The notes under the pieces: model-generated
What the model saw: only the letters and a program-made list of their open reading frames with translations
Database searches by the model: none
Told to the model about the DNA's origin: nothing
Shown: positions 26,714 through 36,040 of the stretch, piece by piece
Position numbering within the stretch: position 1 is the first letter of the stretch
Layout of the letters: each line of letters starts with the position of its first letter
Position numbers and translations under genes: made by a program
Origin: Bacteroidota bacterium
GTDB taxonomy: Bacteria > Bacteroidota > Bacteroidia > Chitinophagales > Saprospiraceae
Assembly: GCA_024743405.1 (NCBI GenBank)
Contig: JANSWP010000004.1
Span: forward strand, 62,001 to 126,000
Direction: 5' to 3'
DNA: 64,000 bases

Positions 26714-27583
26714 ATGAAACTATCATTATTAAATTTTTTAGTGCTTACGCTTTTGGTTTTTGCAGCTTGCAACAAAGGAGTTGATTTTGACAAGAATGAA
26801 AATGAAAAGGATGATTGGGAAGAGAAAGATTACGACGGTTACGATAAAGATTGTTTCGACTTTGTCTATCCTGTGACCTATATCATGCCTACAGGTTATG
26901 CGATTTCAGGTAATGAAGAGACCCTTTGGGCAGCCATTGAAACTTGGTATGAACAGCACCCTGATGCTAAAGAAGAGGCAACCTTGCAATTTCCTGTTGA
27001 CATTATTTGGGGCGAAGACAAAATTCAAACCATCGCCAATACGGAAGAAATGGAAGCTGCTTGGAAAAAATGTGATGATAAAGAAAAAGAAAGCTGCTTT
27101 AAATTAGTTTATCCAGTGACTTACACTATGCCGGATGGTTCCTCTATTGCTGGCAACGCAGAAGAATTGAAAGCCGCTATCAAAGAATGGTATATCACAC
27201 ATGATTCAGCAGAAAAGCCAGTTTTAAATTATCCCGTTCAAATTGTTTTCCCTGATAATGATGTACCATTGACCATCAATAATGCAGAAGAAATGAGTGA
27301 CCTAAAGAAAGAAAAATGTGATTATGATGATAAATGGGACGATGATAAAAAAGATTGCTTCAATTTAATGTATCCAGTGACTTTCACTATGCCGGATGGG
27401 TCAACAATCTCTGGAGATGATGAAGAAGCACTTTGGGCAGATATCAAATCTTGGTATGAAAGTCATGATTCAAAAGAAAAACCAACTTTGAATTATCCAG
27501 TTCAAATTGTTTTCCCTGATAATGATGTACCAATGACTATAAATAATGAAGAGGAAATGGAAAATGTAAAAAAAGATTGTTGA
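26714..27583 (+). CDS. Lipoprotein with three Cys-framed ~75-aa repeats (family member 2)
   Basis: 289 residues from ATG 26714, giving the signal peptide LLNFLVLTLLVFAAC (Cys19); the upstream ATG at 26681 would add 11 residues that weaken it. An acidic linker (EKDDWEEKDYDGYDKD) leads to three repeats: 47-120, 128-202 and 215-289, each C-F-x-[FL]-[VM]-Y-P-V-T-[YF]-x-M-P ... W-[YK] ... [FY]-P-V-[DQ]-I ... C. Repeats 2 and 3 are nearly identical (YPVQIVFPDNDVPLTINN and YPVQIVFPDNDVPMTINN), suggesting recent duplication. Likely envelope protein; function unknown. A clear terminator follows. Confidence 0.82.
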   Translation: MKLSLLNFLVLTLLVFAACNKGVDFDKNENEKDDWEEKDYDGYDKDCFDFVYPVTYIMPTGYAISGNEETLWAAIETWYEQHPDAKEEATLQFPVDIIWGEDKIQTIANTEEMEAAWKKCDDKEKESCFKLVYPVTYTMPDGSSIAGNAEELKAAIKEWYITHDSAEKPVLNYPVQIVFPDNDVPLTINNAEEMSDLKKEKCDYDDKWDDDKKDCFNLMYPVTFTMPDGSTISGDDEEALWADIKSWYESHDSKEKPTLNYPVQIVFPDNDVPMTINNEEEMENVKKDC

Positions 27584-27618
27584 TTGGGCAACTTGTGTTG
27601 TATAAAGATTAGCCTAAA

Positions 27619-27654
27619 CGGTGAATGAGTTATAAATTCATTCACCGTTTTTTT
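27619..27654 (+). terminator. Rho-independent terminator
   Basis: CGGTGAATGA (27619-27628) pairs with TCATTCACCG (27638-27647), loop of nine, followed by seven T. It ends the repeat-lipoprotein transcript and shows that an in-frame ATG at 27625 cannot be the normal purL start. Confidence 0.85.
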
Positions 27655-27692
27655 ATTGCCCCATTTTCTTTTCCTCAATTCATCATTTGGCC

Positions 27693-27700
27693 TACCTTTG
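27693..27700 (+). promoter_or_regulatory. Possible purL promoter, -7 box TACCTTTG
   Basis: TACCTTTG fits the TAnnTTTG consensus of the Bacteroidota primary sigma factor and lies 36 bp before the chosen purL ATG and downstream of the terminator. A TTTTCTTTT stretch about 20 bp upstream may serve as -33 but is not a good match. Confidence 0.4.
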
Positions 27701-27735
27701 CGCCTTCTATAAAAAAAAGCAAAATCCAATCTCCT

Positions 27736-30700
27736 ATGATTCAGTTTTTTGGCACTCCATCCGAAAAAATATTTGCCGTTCAAGTCATTCAAGCTTTGAC
27801 CGATGAAGACGCGCAAAAGCTCTCTTGGCTTTTTGGAAATCAACCACTCATAGAAAATAAAAAAATCGATTACACCTTTATCGGTCCTCGAGCAGCGATG
27901 ATTACCCCATGGAGTACCAATGCCGTAGAGATCACTCAAAATATGGCAATTGAAGGGATTATCCGTATTGAGGAGTTTCATACTGTTTCGGCAAAAAATG
28001 AGAAATTTGATCCGATGCTTTCGCAAAAGTATGATGGACTAAATCAGGAGATATTTACCATAAATATAGATCCAGCGGCAATTATTGAAATTGAAGATAT
28101 TGCCCAATTTGATAAAGAGGAAGGGTTATCCTTGAGCAAAGAGGAAATTCAATATTTGAATGAAGTTTCTGAAAGGATTGGGCGAAAATTAACAGATTCA
28201 GAAGTTTTTGGATTTTCTCAGGTAAACAGTGAGCATTGCCGACATAAAATATTCAATGGTACTTTTGTAATTGATGGGGAGGAAAAAGAAAGTTCCTTAT
28301 TTCAATTAATTAAAAAAACATCCAAAGAGCATCCAAACGATATTGTTTCCGCTTATAAAGATAATGTAGCTTTCGTCAAAGGACCTACGCTCACACAATT
28401 CTCTCCAAAAAGTGCAGACAAACCTGATTTTTATGAAAAGAAAAACTTCAATTCAGTATTATCATTAAAAGCAGAAACCCATAATTTCCCGACGACGGTT
28501 GAGCCATTTAATGGGGCTGCGACAGGTTCTGGAGGTGAAATTCGAGACCGATTGGCAGGCGGCATTGGCTCCCTTCCATTAGCAGGAACAGCCGTTTATA
28601 TGACTTCCTATTCTCGCTTAAATGAAAATCGTCCATGGGAACAAAAAATGGAAGAAAGAAAATGGCTTTATCAGACTCCATTGGATATTTTAATAAAAGC
28701 CTCCAATGGTGCATCTGACTTCGGGAATAAATTTGGACAACCCCTAATTGCTGGTTCATTATTGACATTTGAGCATGAAGAAGCTGACAGAAGATTAGGT
28801 TTTGATAAAGTCATTATGCTGGCAGGTGGAATCGGTTACGGAAAAGCGGAACAAGCATTAAAAAGCACACCAAAAAAAGGCGACAAAATTGTCGTCATGG
28901 GTGGTGATAATTATCGAATCGGAATGGGTGGTGCGGCAGTTTCGTCGGCAGATACGGGCGCGTTTAGTTCAGGAATTGAATTGAATGCCGTGCAACGTTC
29001 CAACCCCGAGATGCAAAAAAGAGTTGCCAATGCCATTCGAGGAGTCGTTGAAAGTCCCGAAAGTATTATTGTTTCAATTCACGACCACGGCGCAGGAGGA
29101 CACTTGAATTGTTTGTCAGAGTTAGTCGAAGAAACGGGCGGAAAAATTGATCTCGCCAAACTCCCTGTTGGTGACCCTACCCTATCCGCGAAAGAAATAA
29201 TCGGTAATGAATCGCAAGAAAGAATGGGCTTAGTTGTTTCGCCCGAAAACATAGAAACTTTAAAGAAAATTGCGGAAAGAGAACGTGCACCAATATACGA
29301 AGTTGGAGAAGTGACAGGCGATATGAGATTCACATTTGAATCTTCCAAAAATGGAGAAAAACCAATGGATTTGGGCTTGAATGATATGTTTGGAAGCTCT
29401 CCAAAAACCATCATGAATGATTCCAAAATTGAAGTATCTTATGATAAAATCACCTATCAAAATGAGCAAATAACCGAATATATTAAAGCTGTTTTGAGGT
29501 TGGAAGCAGTAGCGTGTAAAGATTGGTTGACTAATAAAGTTGACAGATGCGTCGGCGGTCTCGTCGCAAAACAACAATGCACTGGTTCTCTTCAATTGCC
29601 ATTGAATAATTGCGGTGTAATGGCACTGGATTATGATGGAAAAAGTGGTTTGGCTACCTCAATTGGACATTCTCCGATTAGCGGTTTGATTGACCCCGTA
29701 GCCGGTTCTCGAAACTCAATCGCGGAAGCATTGACTAATATTGTGTGGGCACCTTTGCACAATGGTTTGAGTTCAATTTCCTTGTCTGCCAATTGGATGT
29801 GGCCTTGCCGAAACGAGGGCGAAGATGCTCGATTATATGAAGCAGTTGAGGCTATATCTAAATTTTCAATTGCTTTGGGAATCAATGTTCCAACGGGAAA
29901 AGATTCCCTTTCAATGAAGCAAAAATATCCTGATGGCGATGTAATTTCTCCAGGAACGGTAGTCATTTCGGCAGCAGGTCATTGTAGTGATATTACGAAA
30001 ATTGTCGAGCCCGTTTTGCAAAAAAATGGCGGTTCAATTTATTATATCAATTTGTCAAAAGACAACTACGAATTGGGTGGTTCTTCTTTTGCACAAACAC
30101 AAAATAAGATCGGAGAAAAAGCGCCTAACATTCAAGATTCGGATTATTTCAGCAATGCTTTTACGGCGATTCAATATTTAATCAAAAAGGATCTAATCGT
30201 CGCAGGACATGATATTTCTGCAGGCGGAATGTTAACGACTCTTTTGGAAATGTGCTTTTCCGATAATGATTTGGGCGCGAAGATTGACCTATCAAATTTG
30301 GGAGAAGGTGATTCAGTTAAATTATTATTCTCAGAAAATAGTGGTGTAATTTTTCAAGCAAAAAATGATTCAATTGAAGCCATTTTGAAAAACGCGAATA
30401 TTGTTTTTCAAAAAATCGGAACGGTTCAAAATCAATCCATTCTAGAAATCAAAAATGGCGATCAAAATCACCGTTTTGACATCGCTGAATTAAGAGACGT
30501 ATGGTATGAGACTTCTTATTTATTAGATCGTAACCAAACAGCTGGAAATTTACCAAAAGCTCGTTTTGACAATTATAAAACCCAACCCTTAACCTATAAA
30601 TTCCCCGAACAATTCACTGGTGTAAGACCACAGCCTGACCTTTCCAAACCTAGACCAAAGGCTGCCGTTTTGCGTGAAAAAGGCAGTAATTCTGAGCGTG

Positions 30701-31404
30701 AATTAGCCCACGCCATGTATTTAGCAGGTTTTGATGTGAAAGATGTTCACATGACCGACTTGATTAGCGGTCGAGAGACTTTGGAGGACATTCAATTTTT
30801 AGGTGCTGTTGGAGGCTTTTCTAATTCCGATGTTTTGGGTTCTGCCAAAGGATGGGCTGGTGCTTTCTTGTACAATGAGAAAGCTAAAAAAGCCCTTGAA
30901 CAATTCTTCTCTCGAGAGGATGTTTTATCCGTAGGCATTTGCAATGGTTGCCAACTTTGGGTAGAATTAAACCTTATCAATCCGGAGCATTCTAAGCAAT
31001 CTAAAATGCTCCACAATGATTCTCTCAAGCACGAATCTGCATTCACTTCTGTCACCATTCCTGAAAATAATTCGGTGATGTTATCAAGTCTTGCGGGCAC
31101 TCGACTGGGCATTTGGATTTCTCACGGAGAAGGTAAGTTTCATCTTCCACTCTCCGAAAAAGACTACAATATCGTCGCAAAATACGGTTACGATGGTTAT
31201 CCTTCCAATCCTAATGGAAGTGACTATAATGCTGCTATGATTGCCAGTGCTGATGGTCGACATTTAGCGACCATGCCCCATATAGAACGTTCGATTTTTA
31301 AATGGAATTGGGCAAATTATCCAGAAGGAAGAGAAGATGATATTTCGCCTTGGATTGAGGCTTTTGTGAATGCAAGGCAGTGGTTGGAGGGAAAGAAAAT
31401 ATAA
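27736..31404 (+). CDS. purL: Phosphoribosylformylglycinamidine synthase, large single-chain type
   Basis: 1222 residues from ATG 27736. This start gives the family N-terminus (MIQFFGTPSEKIFAVQ); a longer frame from 27625 begins in the preceding terminator. Domains in order: N-terminal PurS-like part; linker with FSQVNSEHCRHKIF; first AIRS-like ATPase half (LKAETHNFPTTVEPFNGAAT, GGEIRDRLAGG); second half (PTGKDSLSMKQ); C-terminal class I glutaminase with nucleophile Cys in GICNGCQLWVEL and SHGEGKF. Converts FGAR to FGAM with ATP and glutamine in purine synthesis. No other pur gene is nearby, usual for Bacteroidota. Confidence 0.96.
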   Translation: MIQFFGTPSEKIFAVQVIQALTDEDAQKLSWLFGNQPLIENKKIDYTFIGPRAAMITPWSTNAVEITQNMAIEGIIRIEEFHTVSAKNEKFDPMLSQKYDGLNQEIFTINIDPAAIIEIEDIAQFDKEEGLSLSKEEIQYLNEVSERIGRKLTDSEVFGFSQVNSEHCRHKIFNGTFVIDGEEKESSLFQLIKKTSKEHPNDIVSAYKDNVAFVKGPTLTQFSPKSADKPDFYEKKNFNSVLSLKAETHNFPTTVEPFNGAATGSGGEIRDRLAGGIGSLPLAGTAVYMTSYSRLNENRPWEQKMEERKWLYQTPLDILIKASNGASDFGNKFGQPLIAGSLLTFEHEEADRRLGFDKVIMLAGGIGYGKAEQALKSTPKKGDKIVVMGGDNYRIGMGGAAVSSADTGAFSSGIELNAVQRSNPEMQKRVANAIRGVVESPESIIVSIHDHGAGGHLNCLSELVEETGGKIDLAKLPVGDPTLSAKEIIGNESQERMGLVVSPENIETLKKIAERERAPIYEVGEVTGDMRFTFESSKNGEKPMDLGLNDMFGSSPKTIMNDSKIEVSYDKITYQNEQITEYIKAVLRLEAVACKDWLTNKVDRCVGGLVAKQQCTGSLQLPLNNCGVMALDYDGKSGLATSIGHSPISGLIDPVAGSRNSIAEALTNIVWAPLHNGLSSISLSANWMWPCRNEGEDARLYEAVEAISKFSIALGINVPTGKDSLSMKQKYPDGDVISPGTVVISAAGHCSDITKIVEPVLQKNGGSIYYINLSKDNYELGGSSFAQTQNKIGEKAPNIQDSDYFSNAFTAIQYLIKKDLIVAGHDISAGGMLTTLLEMCFSDNDLGAKIDLSNLGEGDSVKLLFSENSGVIFQAKNDSIEAILKNANIVFQKIGTVQNQSILEIKNGDQNHRFDIAELRDVWYETSYLLDRNQTAGNLPKARFDNYKTQPLTYKFPEQFTGVRPQPDLSKPRPKAAVLREKGSNSERELAHAMYLAGFDVKDVHMTDLISGRETLEDIQFLGAVGGFSNSDVLGSAKGWAGAFLYNEKAKKALEQFFSREDVLSVGICNGCQLWVELNLINPEHSKQSKMLHNDSLKHESAFTSVTIPENNSVMLSSLAGTRLGIWISHGEGKFHLPLSEKDYNIVAKYGYDGYPSNPNGSDYNAAMIASADGRHLATMPHIERSIFKWNWANYPEGREDDISPWIEAFVNARQWLEGKKI

Positions 31405-31496
31405 ATTTTAATCTGGCAGTAGACCACCAGATTAAAAATAATGTTTCCAAAGAAATTTATGGTTTATCAGTAAAAAAATGGGTTAACCAAACTACC

Positions 31497-31907
31497 ATGG
31501 CAAAAAAGAAATCAACAAAACCTAAAATGATGTGGGTCTATTCCCCAACCGCAACCAAAGCTCAAAAAGAAGCTATCTCCAGGCAATTTGAGCCACTCAT
31601 CGAAGAGCTAAAGAAAAACATCAAACCCTTGCCCGAACCACAAGAATTCAATCAATGTGTTGATGTTTTCAGTAAATGGCGCGGCAATTATTTCTACATT
31701 ATGCAGAAATACAAAACAGGCGAAGGAGGCATCAAAGATTATTTTGACATAGGGTTGGCTCGATTAGAATTTTATGGAGAGAATCGCTTCAATTTGGCGT
31801 TTTTCAGGCATACAGGAAAATGGGAGCCTATACATATGTATGAGGATATTTCTTTTGAGGAAGCAAAAAAAGCAATTTTGGAAGACCCGATGTTTCAGAT
31901 GTTTTAG
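31497..31907 (+). CDS. Conserved small protein, DUF3024-like (uncertain)
   Basis: 136 residues from ATG 31497, chosen for the basic start MAKKKSTKPKMMWVYSP typical of small cytosolic Bacteroidota proteins; the frame stays open upstream without such features. The middle (CVDVFSKWRGNYFYIMQKYK) and end (LEFYGENRFNLAFFRHTGKW, then EDISFEEAKKAILEDPMF) resemble DUF3024-type proteins, which have no known role. It follows purL by 92 bp and could share its transcript. Assignment to the family is by eye only. Confidence 0.6.
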   Translation: MAKKKSTKPKMMWVYSPTATKAQKEAISRQFEPLIEELKKNIKPLPEPQEFNQCVDVFSKWRGNYFYIMQKYKTGEGGIKDYFDIGLARLEFYGENRFNLAFFRHTGKWEPIHMYEDISFEEAKKAILEDPMFQMF

Positions 31908-31965
31908 TGGTTGACTGTTTATGAGTTTTAAATATTGAGACACTTCAAGCCAAATTATACGTAAA

Positions 31966-32346
31966 TTATAACCCCATCAACCCAACCTTAAATCTCATTA
32001 AATCTCCAATCGACTGCGCTCTCGTTTTTACTAATTCTGCTTTTTCACCCTCAAATAATTCATCTAGCGTTTCAAAAAGAAATCGCAGCCATAATTCAAA
32101 ATGGATTTCTTTTAGCGGATATTGTTGACTCAATTTAATATGTGGAAGCATCGCATTTCCTCGATAATTGGCTGAATAAAACAAGATACTTTCCCAAAAA
32201 TCACATATAATCGGAAGGTGGTGAGCTAAATCAATTTTCGCGACATCAACAAAGATGGGTCGCATAATAGGGTCGTCGAGTAACTTTTGATAAAACTGCT
32301 CAATCAATTGTTCAATATCTGTTCGATGACGAATATCTGTTTTCAT
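31966..32346 (-). CDS. Group III truncated hemoglobin
   Basis: 126 residues, the normal length of trHbIII. Landmarks: B10 Tyr19 in EQFYQKLLDDPIM, PIF at 30-32, the DFWESILFYSANYRGNA segment (49-65) characteristic of group III, proximal heme His82 in EIHFELWLRFLFET with Trp86, and the closing KTRAQSIGDLM helix. Binds heme and O2/NO; cytosolic. Group III proteins are often proposed to act in electron transfer or NO handling. It stands alone, convergent with the small gene before it. Confidence 0.93.
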   Translation of the reverse strand: MKTDIRHRTDIEQLIEQFYQKLLDDPIMRPIFVDVAKIDLAHHLPIICDFWESILFYSANYRGNAMLPHIKLSQQYPLKEIHFELWLRFLFETLDELFEGEKAELVKTRAQSIGDLMRFKVGLMGL

Positions 32347-32621
32347 ACCGTAAAGGTAGCTCTACAAATACTTATTTTGTCAAAGTAAGGCAATGTAAAG
32401 GAGTTGGTTGGAAATAAATAGATCGCTATAAGTCCTTCTCAATTTTCCTCTAAGAAATCAAAATTGTAGGTTTGTGAAAGAAAAGAAAGTTCAATTGGAG
32501 AAAGTAGCGTCTGTATTGGGCTAATCATGATCCTATCGCACAAAAATATTACCATTTGAATTTATCCAATCACAACCGATAAATTCATAAATTGGTACCA
32601 GAATCAATAACCCAAACTAAC
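32347..32621. other. Intergenic region before the EAD11 gene
   Basis: Divergent gap of 275 bp containing the upstream regions of the hemoglobin gene and the EAD11-TPR pair. GGAGTTGGTTGGAAATAAAT near 32400 looks like a family A left terminus, but I cannot find its partner. No RNA gene seen. Confidence 0.35.
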
Positions 32622-33551
32622 ATGCTAAAAAACGAACTCAAAATCCTTTTAGCTCAAGATGAGACAAGAGAGGTGCTTGAAACGCTTCTTTCTGAATCGA
32701 AAAAAGCTAGTGATCACGAATCCAACCAACAGTTGATCCTATTATCCGCTCGCCTCGAAAAACTAGAAAAAAGTCAACTAATCGGGACTCTTTCTACTGC
32801 TGAATTCAATGTTGAATCTGCAAAAATCAATCAGGGTTTATTAGCACTGGTTGATAAAATGCCATTTCAACCTTCGACCATTAAGGTAAAATCAAATACA
32901 AAGGAAAACGATTCAAAGGAAGGGTATCAATGGAAATACATCCTAATAATCATCGGCATTATAGGTATGTTAGGTCTGGCTGAAGTTTTAAATTTTATTG
33001 ACATTATTCCATCCTCTTCTAATGAGACTGCTGAATTGACTATCTATGTACATGGATCGGGAGGCATTCAAGATTATGTGTTGGAGAATGAAGGCAAATT
33101 AATAGTTGATTTCTTGGGTAACCGAGTGGACGCTCAAGTTGGTGAAAATGGACGAACCGTTTTCAGTGAAACGCCATCCAAATTTATGGGTACGCTTTTA
33201 CCTATTTCAATTCAGGCGGATGGATATGAAAGTGCCCATCCCGATAAGCAATACAAATGGGAAGGAAAACCGATTTATTATGAAGTACAAAAAGATTCGA
33301 AATCCCGGCAGATAAAAGGCATTGTAAAAAGTGAAGATGGTTCAGTCGGATTGGCAAATGTGCAAGTGATGATTCAAAATGAATTTTTGATAATGACTGA
33401 TGATTTAGGCCGATTTACTCATACGATGGAAGAAAATCAAGTACAAGAAAAATATGATTTGAGTTTTCAAAAAGAAGGATATCAACCCAAAAGTGAATAT
33501 TATTATCCTGGCTCTACCGCTGAATTTAGATTAAAACAGAAATCACTATGA
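32622..33551 (+). CDS. EAD11-like domain, single TM helix and two extracytoplasmic beta-domains
   Basis: 309 residues from ATG 32622 (an in-frame TTG 30 bp upstream is less likely). Residues 1-80 have the effector-associated domain 11 pattern: LKNELKILLAQDE, VLETLLSES, QLILLSARLEKLEKSQLIGT, LSTAEFNVESAKINQGLLAL. A TM helix follows at 104-124 (WKYILIIIGIIGMLGLAEVL). The C-terminal half is outside the cytoplasm: a beta-domain (~135-225) and a carboxypeptidase-regulatory-like unit (~228-305; IKGIVKSEDGSVGLANVQVM, DDLGRFTHTMEE). EADs are reported to bring conflict-system effectors together by like-like contact; here the domain would sit on the inner face of the membrane. The stop overlaps the TPR gene start (ATGA), so the two are coupled. 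Confidence 0.8.
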   Translation: MLKNELKILLAQDETREVLETLLSESKKASDHESNQQLILLSARLEKLEKSQLIGTLSTAEFNVESAKINQGLLALVDKMPFQPSTIKVKSNTKENDSKEGYQWKYILIIIGIIGMLGLAEVLNFIDIIPSSSNETAELTIYVHGSGGIQDYVLENEGKLIVDFLGNRVDAQVGENGRTVFSETPSKFMGTLLPISIQADGYESAHPDKQYKWEGKPIYYEVQKDSKSRQIKGIVKSEDGSVGLANVQVMIQNEFLIMTDDLGRFTHTMEENQVQEKYDLSFQKEGYQPKSEYYYPGSTAEFRLKQKSL

Positions 33552-35992
33552 AAAAATTGGTACTTATAATCAATCTGGCTTTTTTATCAACCCTTTGTAT
33601 TGCTCAAAGTGGCGTTGTACGAGGCATTGTAAAGCTGCAAAATAGCGGTGCAAAACCTTTACCTAATGCTCAAATTAGTGCCTTTGGTGCAAGTCCTGTT
33701 TATTCAAACAGTAGTGGGATGTATGAAATGAATTTTAACTCAAAAAAGCCTGGAGCTACAGTTAGTTTGATGGTCAGTGCAGATGGTTATGAGGTGATAA
33801 ATGAGAAAGAATTGGAGCACTGTGTGATTCGCCAAAACCCCGATGATTTGATTTTTATCATTATGGCAAAACAAGGTCAGCGCAACAAACAAGCCTTGGC
33901 TTATTACAATATAATCGTTGGTAATACGAATCAGAATTACGATAAAGAACTCAAAAACATCAATACTCGCCTCAACTCATTAGCAGCAGATGACTCGGAA
34001 AGAGATGTGTTGTTGACTCAGATTGACGAATTGCAAAAGGAAAAAGAAACACTCCTCAATCAGGCGGAAGAGTTGGCAAAACAATTGGCGACTGTTGACC
34101 TCGACCGTGCCTCTAATTTGGCAAATGAGGCCTACCAAAAATTTCAAAATGGGGATGTAAAAGCCGCTTTAACGGTTTTGGATGACGAGACTTTGGATAA
34201 GGATTTAAAAGATTCGAAAGCAGAACTGGAAAAGCTCAAAAAAAAGGTTGCAAAGGCAGACAGTGCCTTTACACAAAGCGTCGAAAATTATATGATAAAA
34301 GCCCGGTTTTGTATTACAGATGGACAATACAAGGCGGCTTACAAAAACTACCTTAAAGCAGTAGAAGCAGACAGTACCAACCTAGAAAACATTATTGAAT
34401 TAGCAGATTTTTGTGATAACATACATGACCAAAAAAGAGCGATTCGTTTTTATGAACAAGCATACCATTTGACTACATCAACTGCAGCTAAGGCTCATTT
34501 ATTAATAGAATTAGGTGTGCAGTATAGGTTTGAGGGAGATTATGAAAAAGCTGAAATGAATCATAAAAATGCCCTAACAACAGCTCTTCCTCTCATTAGA
34601 GATACATTGACCTACCTACCTATCGAAGCTAGAGTACAAAATGAATTAGCCATTCATTATCAAAACTTAAACGAACTAGAAAAGGCTAAATCCTGTTATT
34701 TGAAGGCATTTGAAATATATTCAATACTAGCAAAAAATAATCCTGAAGAATATGAAATTATTTTGGCTACTTCATTCTCTTACTTGTCAGGCACTTATTT
34801 TTCTTTAGGAGAAACAGAAAAGTCCATTGATTTAGGCTCAAAAGCTATTGATATTCTGAGTAGGCTTGCTGAAAAATCTGAATTTTACAAAATAAAACTT
34901 GCAGAGGCAAAAATGTCTTTAGGCAATATATACATGAGAATTAATTACATAGATAAAGCGCCAAAAGAGCTGTTGGGCGCCTATGAAATTTATCAAGGTT
35001 TAAGTGCCAATAATCCACGCCATTACGAGCCTGATTTAGTACGGATTCAAAGCAGTTTAGGAAATATGTATCGTAATTTACACAACTTTCCAAAGGCGGA
35101 TAGTATTTTTTTACAAGCACTCGAAACAACTAAACGCCTAGCTGCTGAAAACCCAGTTCGTTTTGAACCTGAACTCACCAGAATATACACAAATTTGGCA
35201 GGTGTTCAACACTTTATGGGAAACTTAGAAAAAGAAGGAGAGTTACTTAACAAGGTATTAGAAATACGTAGAAGATTAGTCAAGAGAAACCCGCAAAGAT
35301 TTAATTTGGACTTAGTTCGATCTCTAATTAATATGATCCATTTTAACAAGACGATGGCATTGGAAGAATTAGATTTAAAATATAAAGAGGAAGCCATGGA
35401 TTTATTAAAAGAAACCAAGCTAGTTTTAGCCACCTTAGACTCAACTTTAGTCGACGTGCAAAAGAAAACTTATTCTTATCAATATTTCAAAGATTTTTTT
35501 TCTGATCTAACTGAAGATGATTTAAAGGCGGAGGCAGTTATAAATCAATGTAAAATCATCGAAAGCAAGCAATATAACTTGCAAAGTGCTTCAGAAACGG
35601 TGTCCAGTCAGAAAGAGATGACAACTCTAATTGAAGATGCTTTGATTAAATATCCAAACTATGAAAATCTGCGATCCTACGGTTCTGAAACTTACGGTAA
35701 TTTAGGTTGGCTGTATATTCAAACTTCTCAATTTAAGGAAGCTGAAAAGGCGATTAGAAAAGGGATTGAAATGGATAAAGATAGTCAAAATGAATGGCTT
35801 TATGCCTTTTTAGCCCATGCCTTGCTATTTCAAGATAATTACCAAGCTGCCCAAAAAATATATTTAGAGATGAAAGATAAACCTGACATTAACGGGACTT
35901 ATAAGAACGGTTTTTTGAGAGAGTTTGAACTTTTAGAAAACAATGGTGTAACGCATAAAGATGTAGCGAAAATTCGGGAGCTGCTCAAATGA
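33548..35992 (+). CDS. Exported TPR-repeat protein with N-terminal carboxypeptidase-regulatory-like domain
   Basis: 814 residues. Signal peptide MKKLVLIINLAFLSTLCIA, then a beta-sandwich (~22-112: GVVRGIVKLQNSGAKPLPNA, MYEMNFNSKKPGATVSLMV). A coiled coil follows (~128-180, LLTQIDELQKEKETLLNQAE) and a long TPR superhelix (~190-560 and ~680-800), with units such as YKNYLKAVEADSTNLENIIE, YEKAEMNHKNALTTALPLI and FKEAEKAIRKGIEMDKDSQN. TPRs bind peptides or proteins; in the periplasm this could scaffold the beta-domains of the overlapping EAD11 protein (inference). A 14-bp perfect terminator follows directly. Confidence 0.85.
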   Translation: MKKLVLIINLAFLSTLCIAQSGVVRGIVKLQNSGAKPLPNAQISAFGASPVYSNSSGMYEMNFNSKKPGATVSLMVSADGYEVINEKELEHCVIRQNPDDLIFIIMAKQGQRNKQALAYYNIIVGNTNQNYDKELKNINTRLNSLAADDSERDVLLTQIDELQKEKETLLNQAEELAKQLATVDLDRASNLANEAYQKFQNGDVKAALTVLDDETLDKDLKDSKAELEKLKKKVAKADSAFTQSVENYMIKARFCITDGQYKAAYKNYLKAVEADSTNLENIIELADFCDNIHDQKRAIRFYEQAYHLTTSTAAKAHLLIELGVQYRFEGDYEKAEMNHKNALTTALPLIRDTLTYLPIEARVQNELAIHYQNLNELEKAKSCYLKAFEIYSILAKNNPEEYEIILATSFSYLSGTYFSLGETEKSIDLGSKAIDILSRLAEKSEFYKIKLAEAKMSLGNIYMRINYIDKAPKELLGAYEIYQGLSANNPRHYEPDLVRIQSSLGNMYRNLHNFPKADSIFLQALETTKRLAAENPVRFEPELTRIYTNLAGVQHFMGNLEKEGELLNKVLEIRRRLVKRNPQRFNLDLVRSLINMIHFNKTMALEELDLKYKEEAMDLLKETKLVLATLDSTLVDVQKKTYSYQYFKDFFSDLTEDDLKAEAVINQCKIIESKQYNLQSASETVSSQKEMTTLIEDALIKYPNYENLRSYGSETYGNLGWLYIQTSQFKEAEKAIRKGIEMDKDSQNEWLYAFLAHALLFQDNYQAAQKIYLEMKDKPDINGTYKNGFLREFELLENNGVTHKDVAKIRELLK

Positions 35993-35993
35993 G

Positions 35994-36026
35994 AAGAATC
36001 GGATGCTGAAGAAGCATCCGATTCTT
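35994..36026. terminator. Bidirectional terminator hairpin
   Basis: AAGAATCGGATGCT (35994-36007) pairs perfectly with AGCATCCGATTCTT (36013-36026), loop GAAGA, followed by TTTATT. It starts two bases after the TPR gene stop and lies before the convergent esterase gene, so it can end both transcripts. Confidence 0.85.
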
Positions 36027-36040
36027 TTATTAGTTCTCAA

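Noticed and set aside
27625-27735. Upstream in-frame ATG extending purL by 37 codons
   Set aside because: The ATG lies inside a strong terminator hairpin of the previous gene, and the extension has no PurL character.
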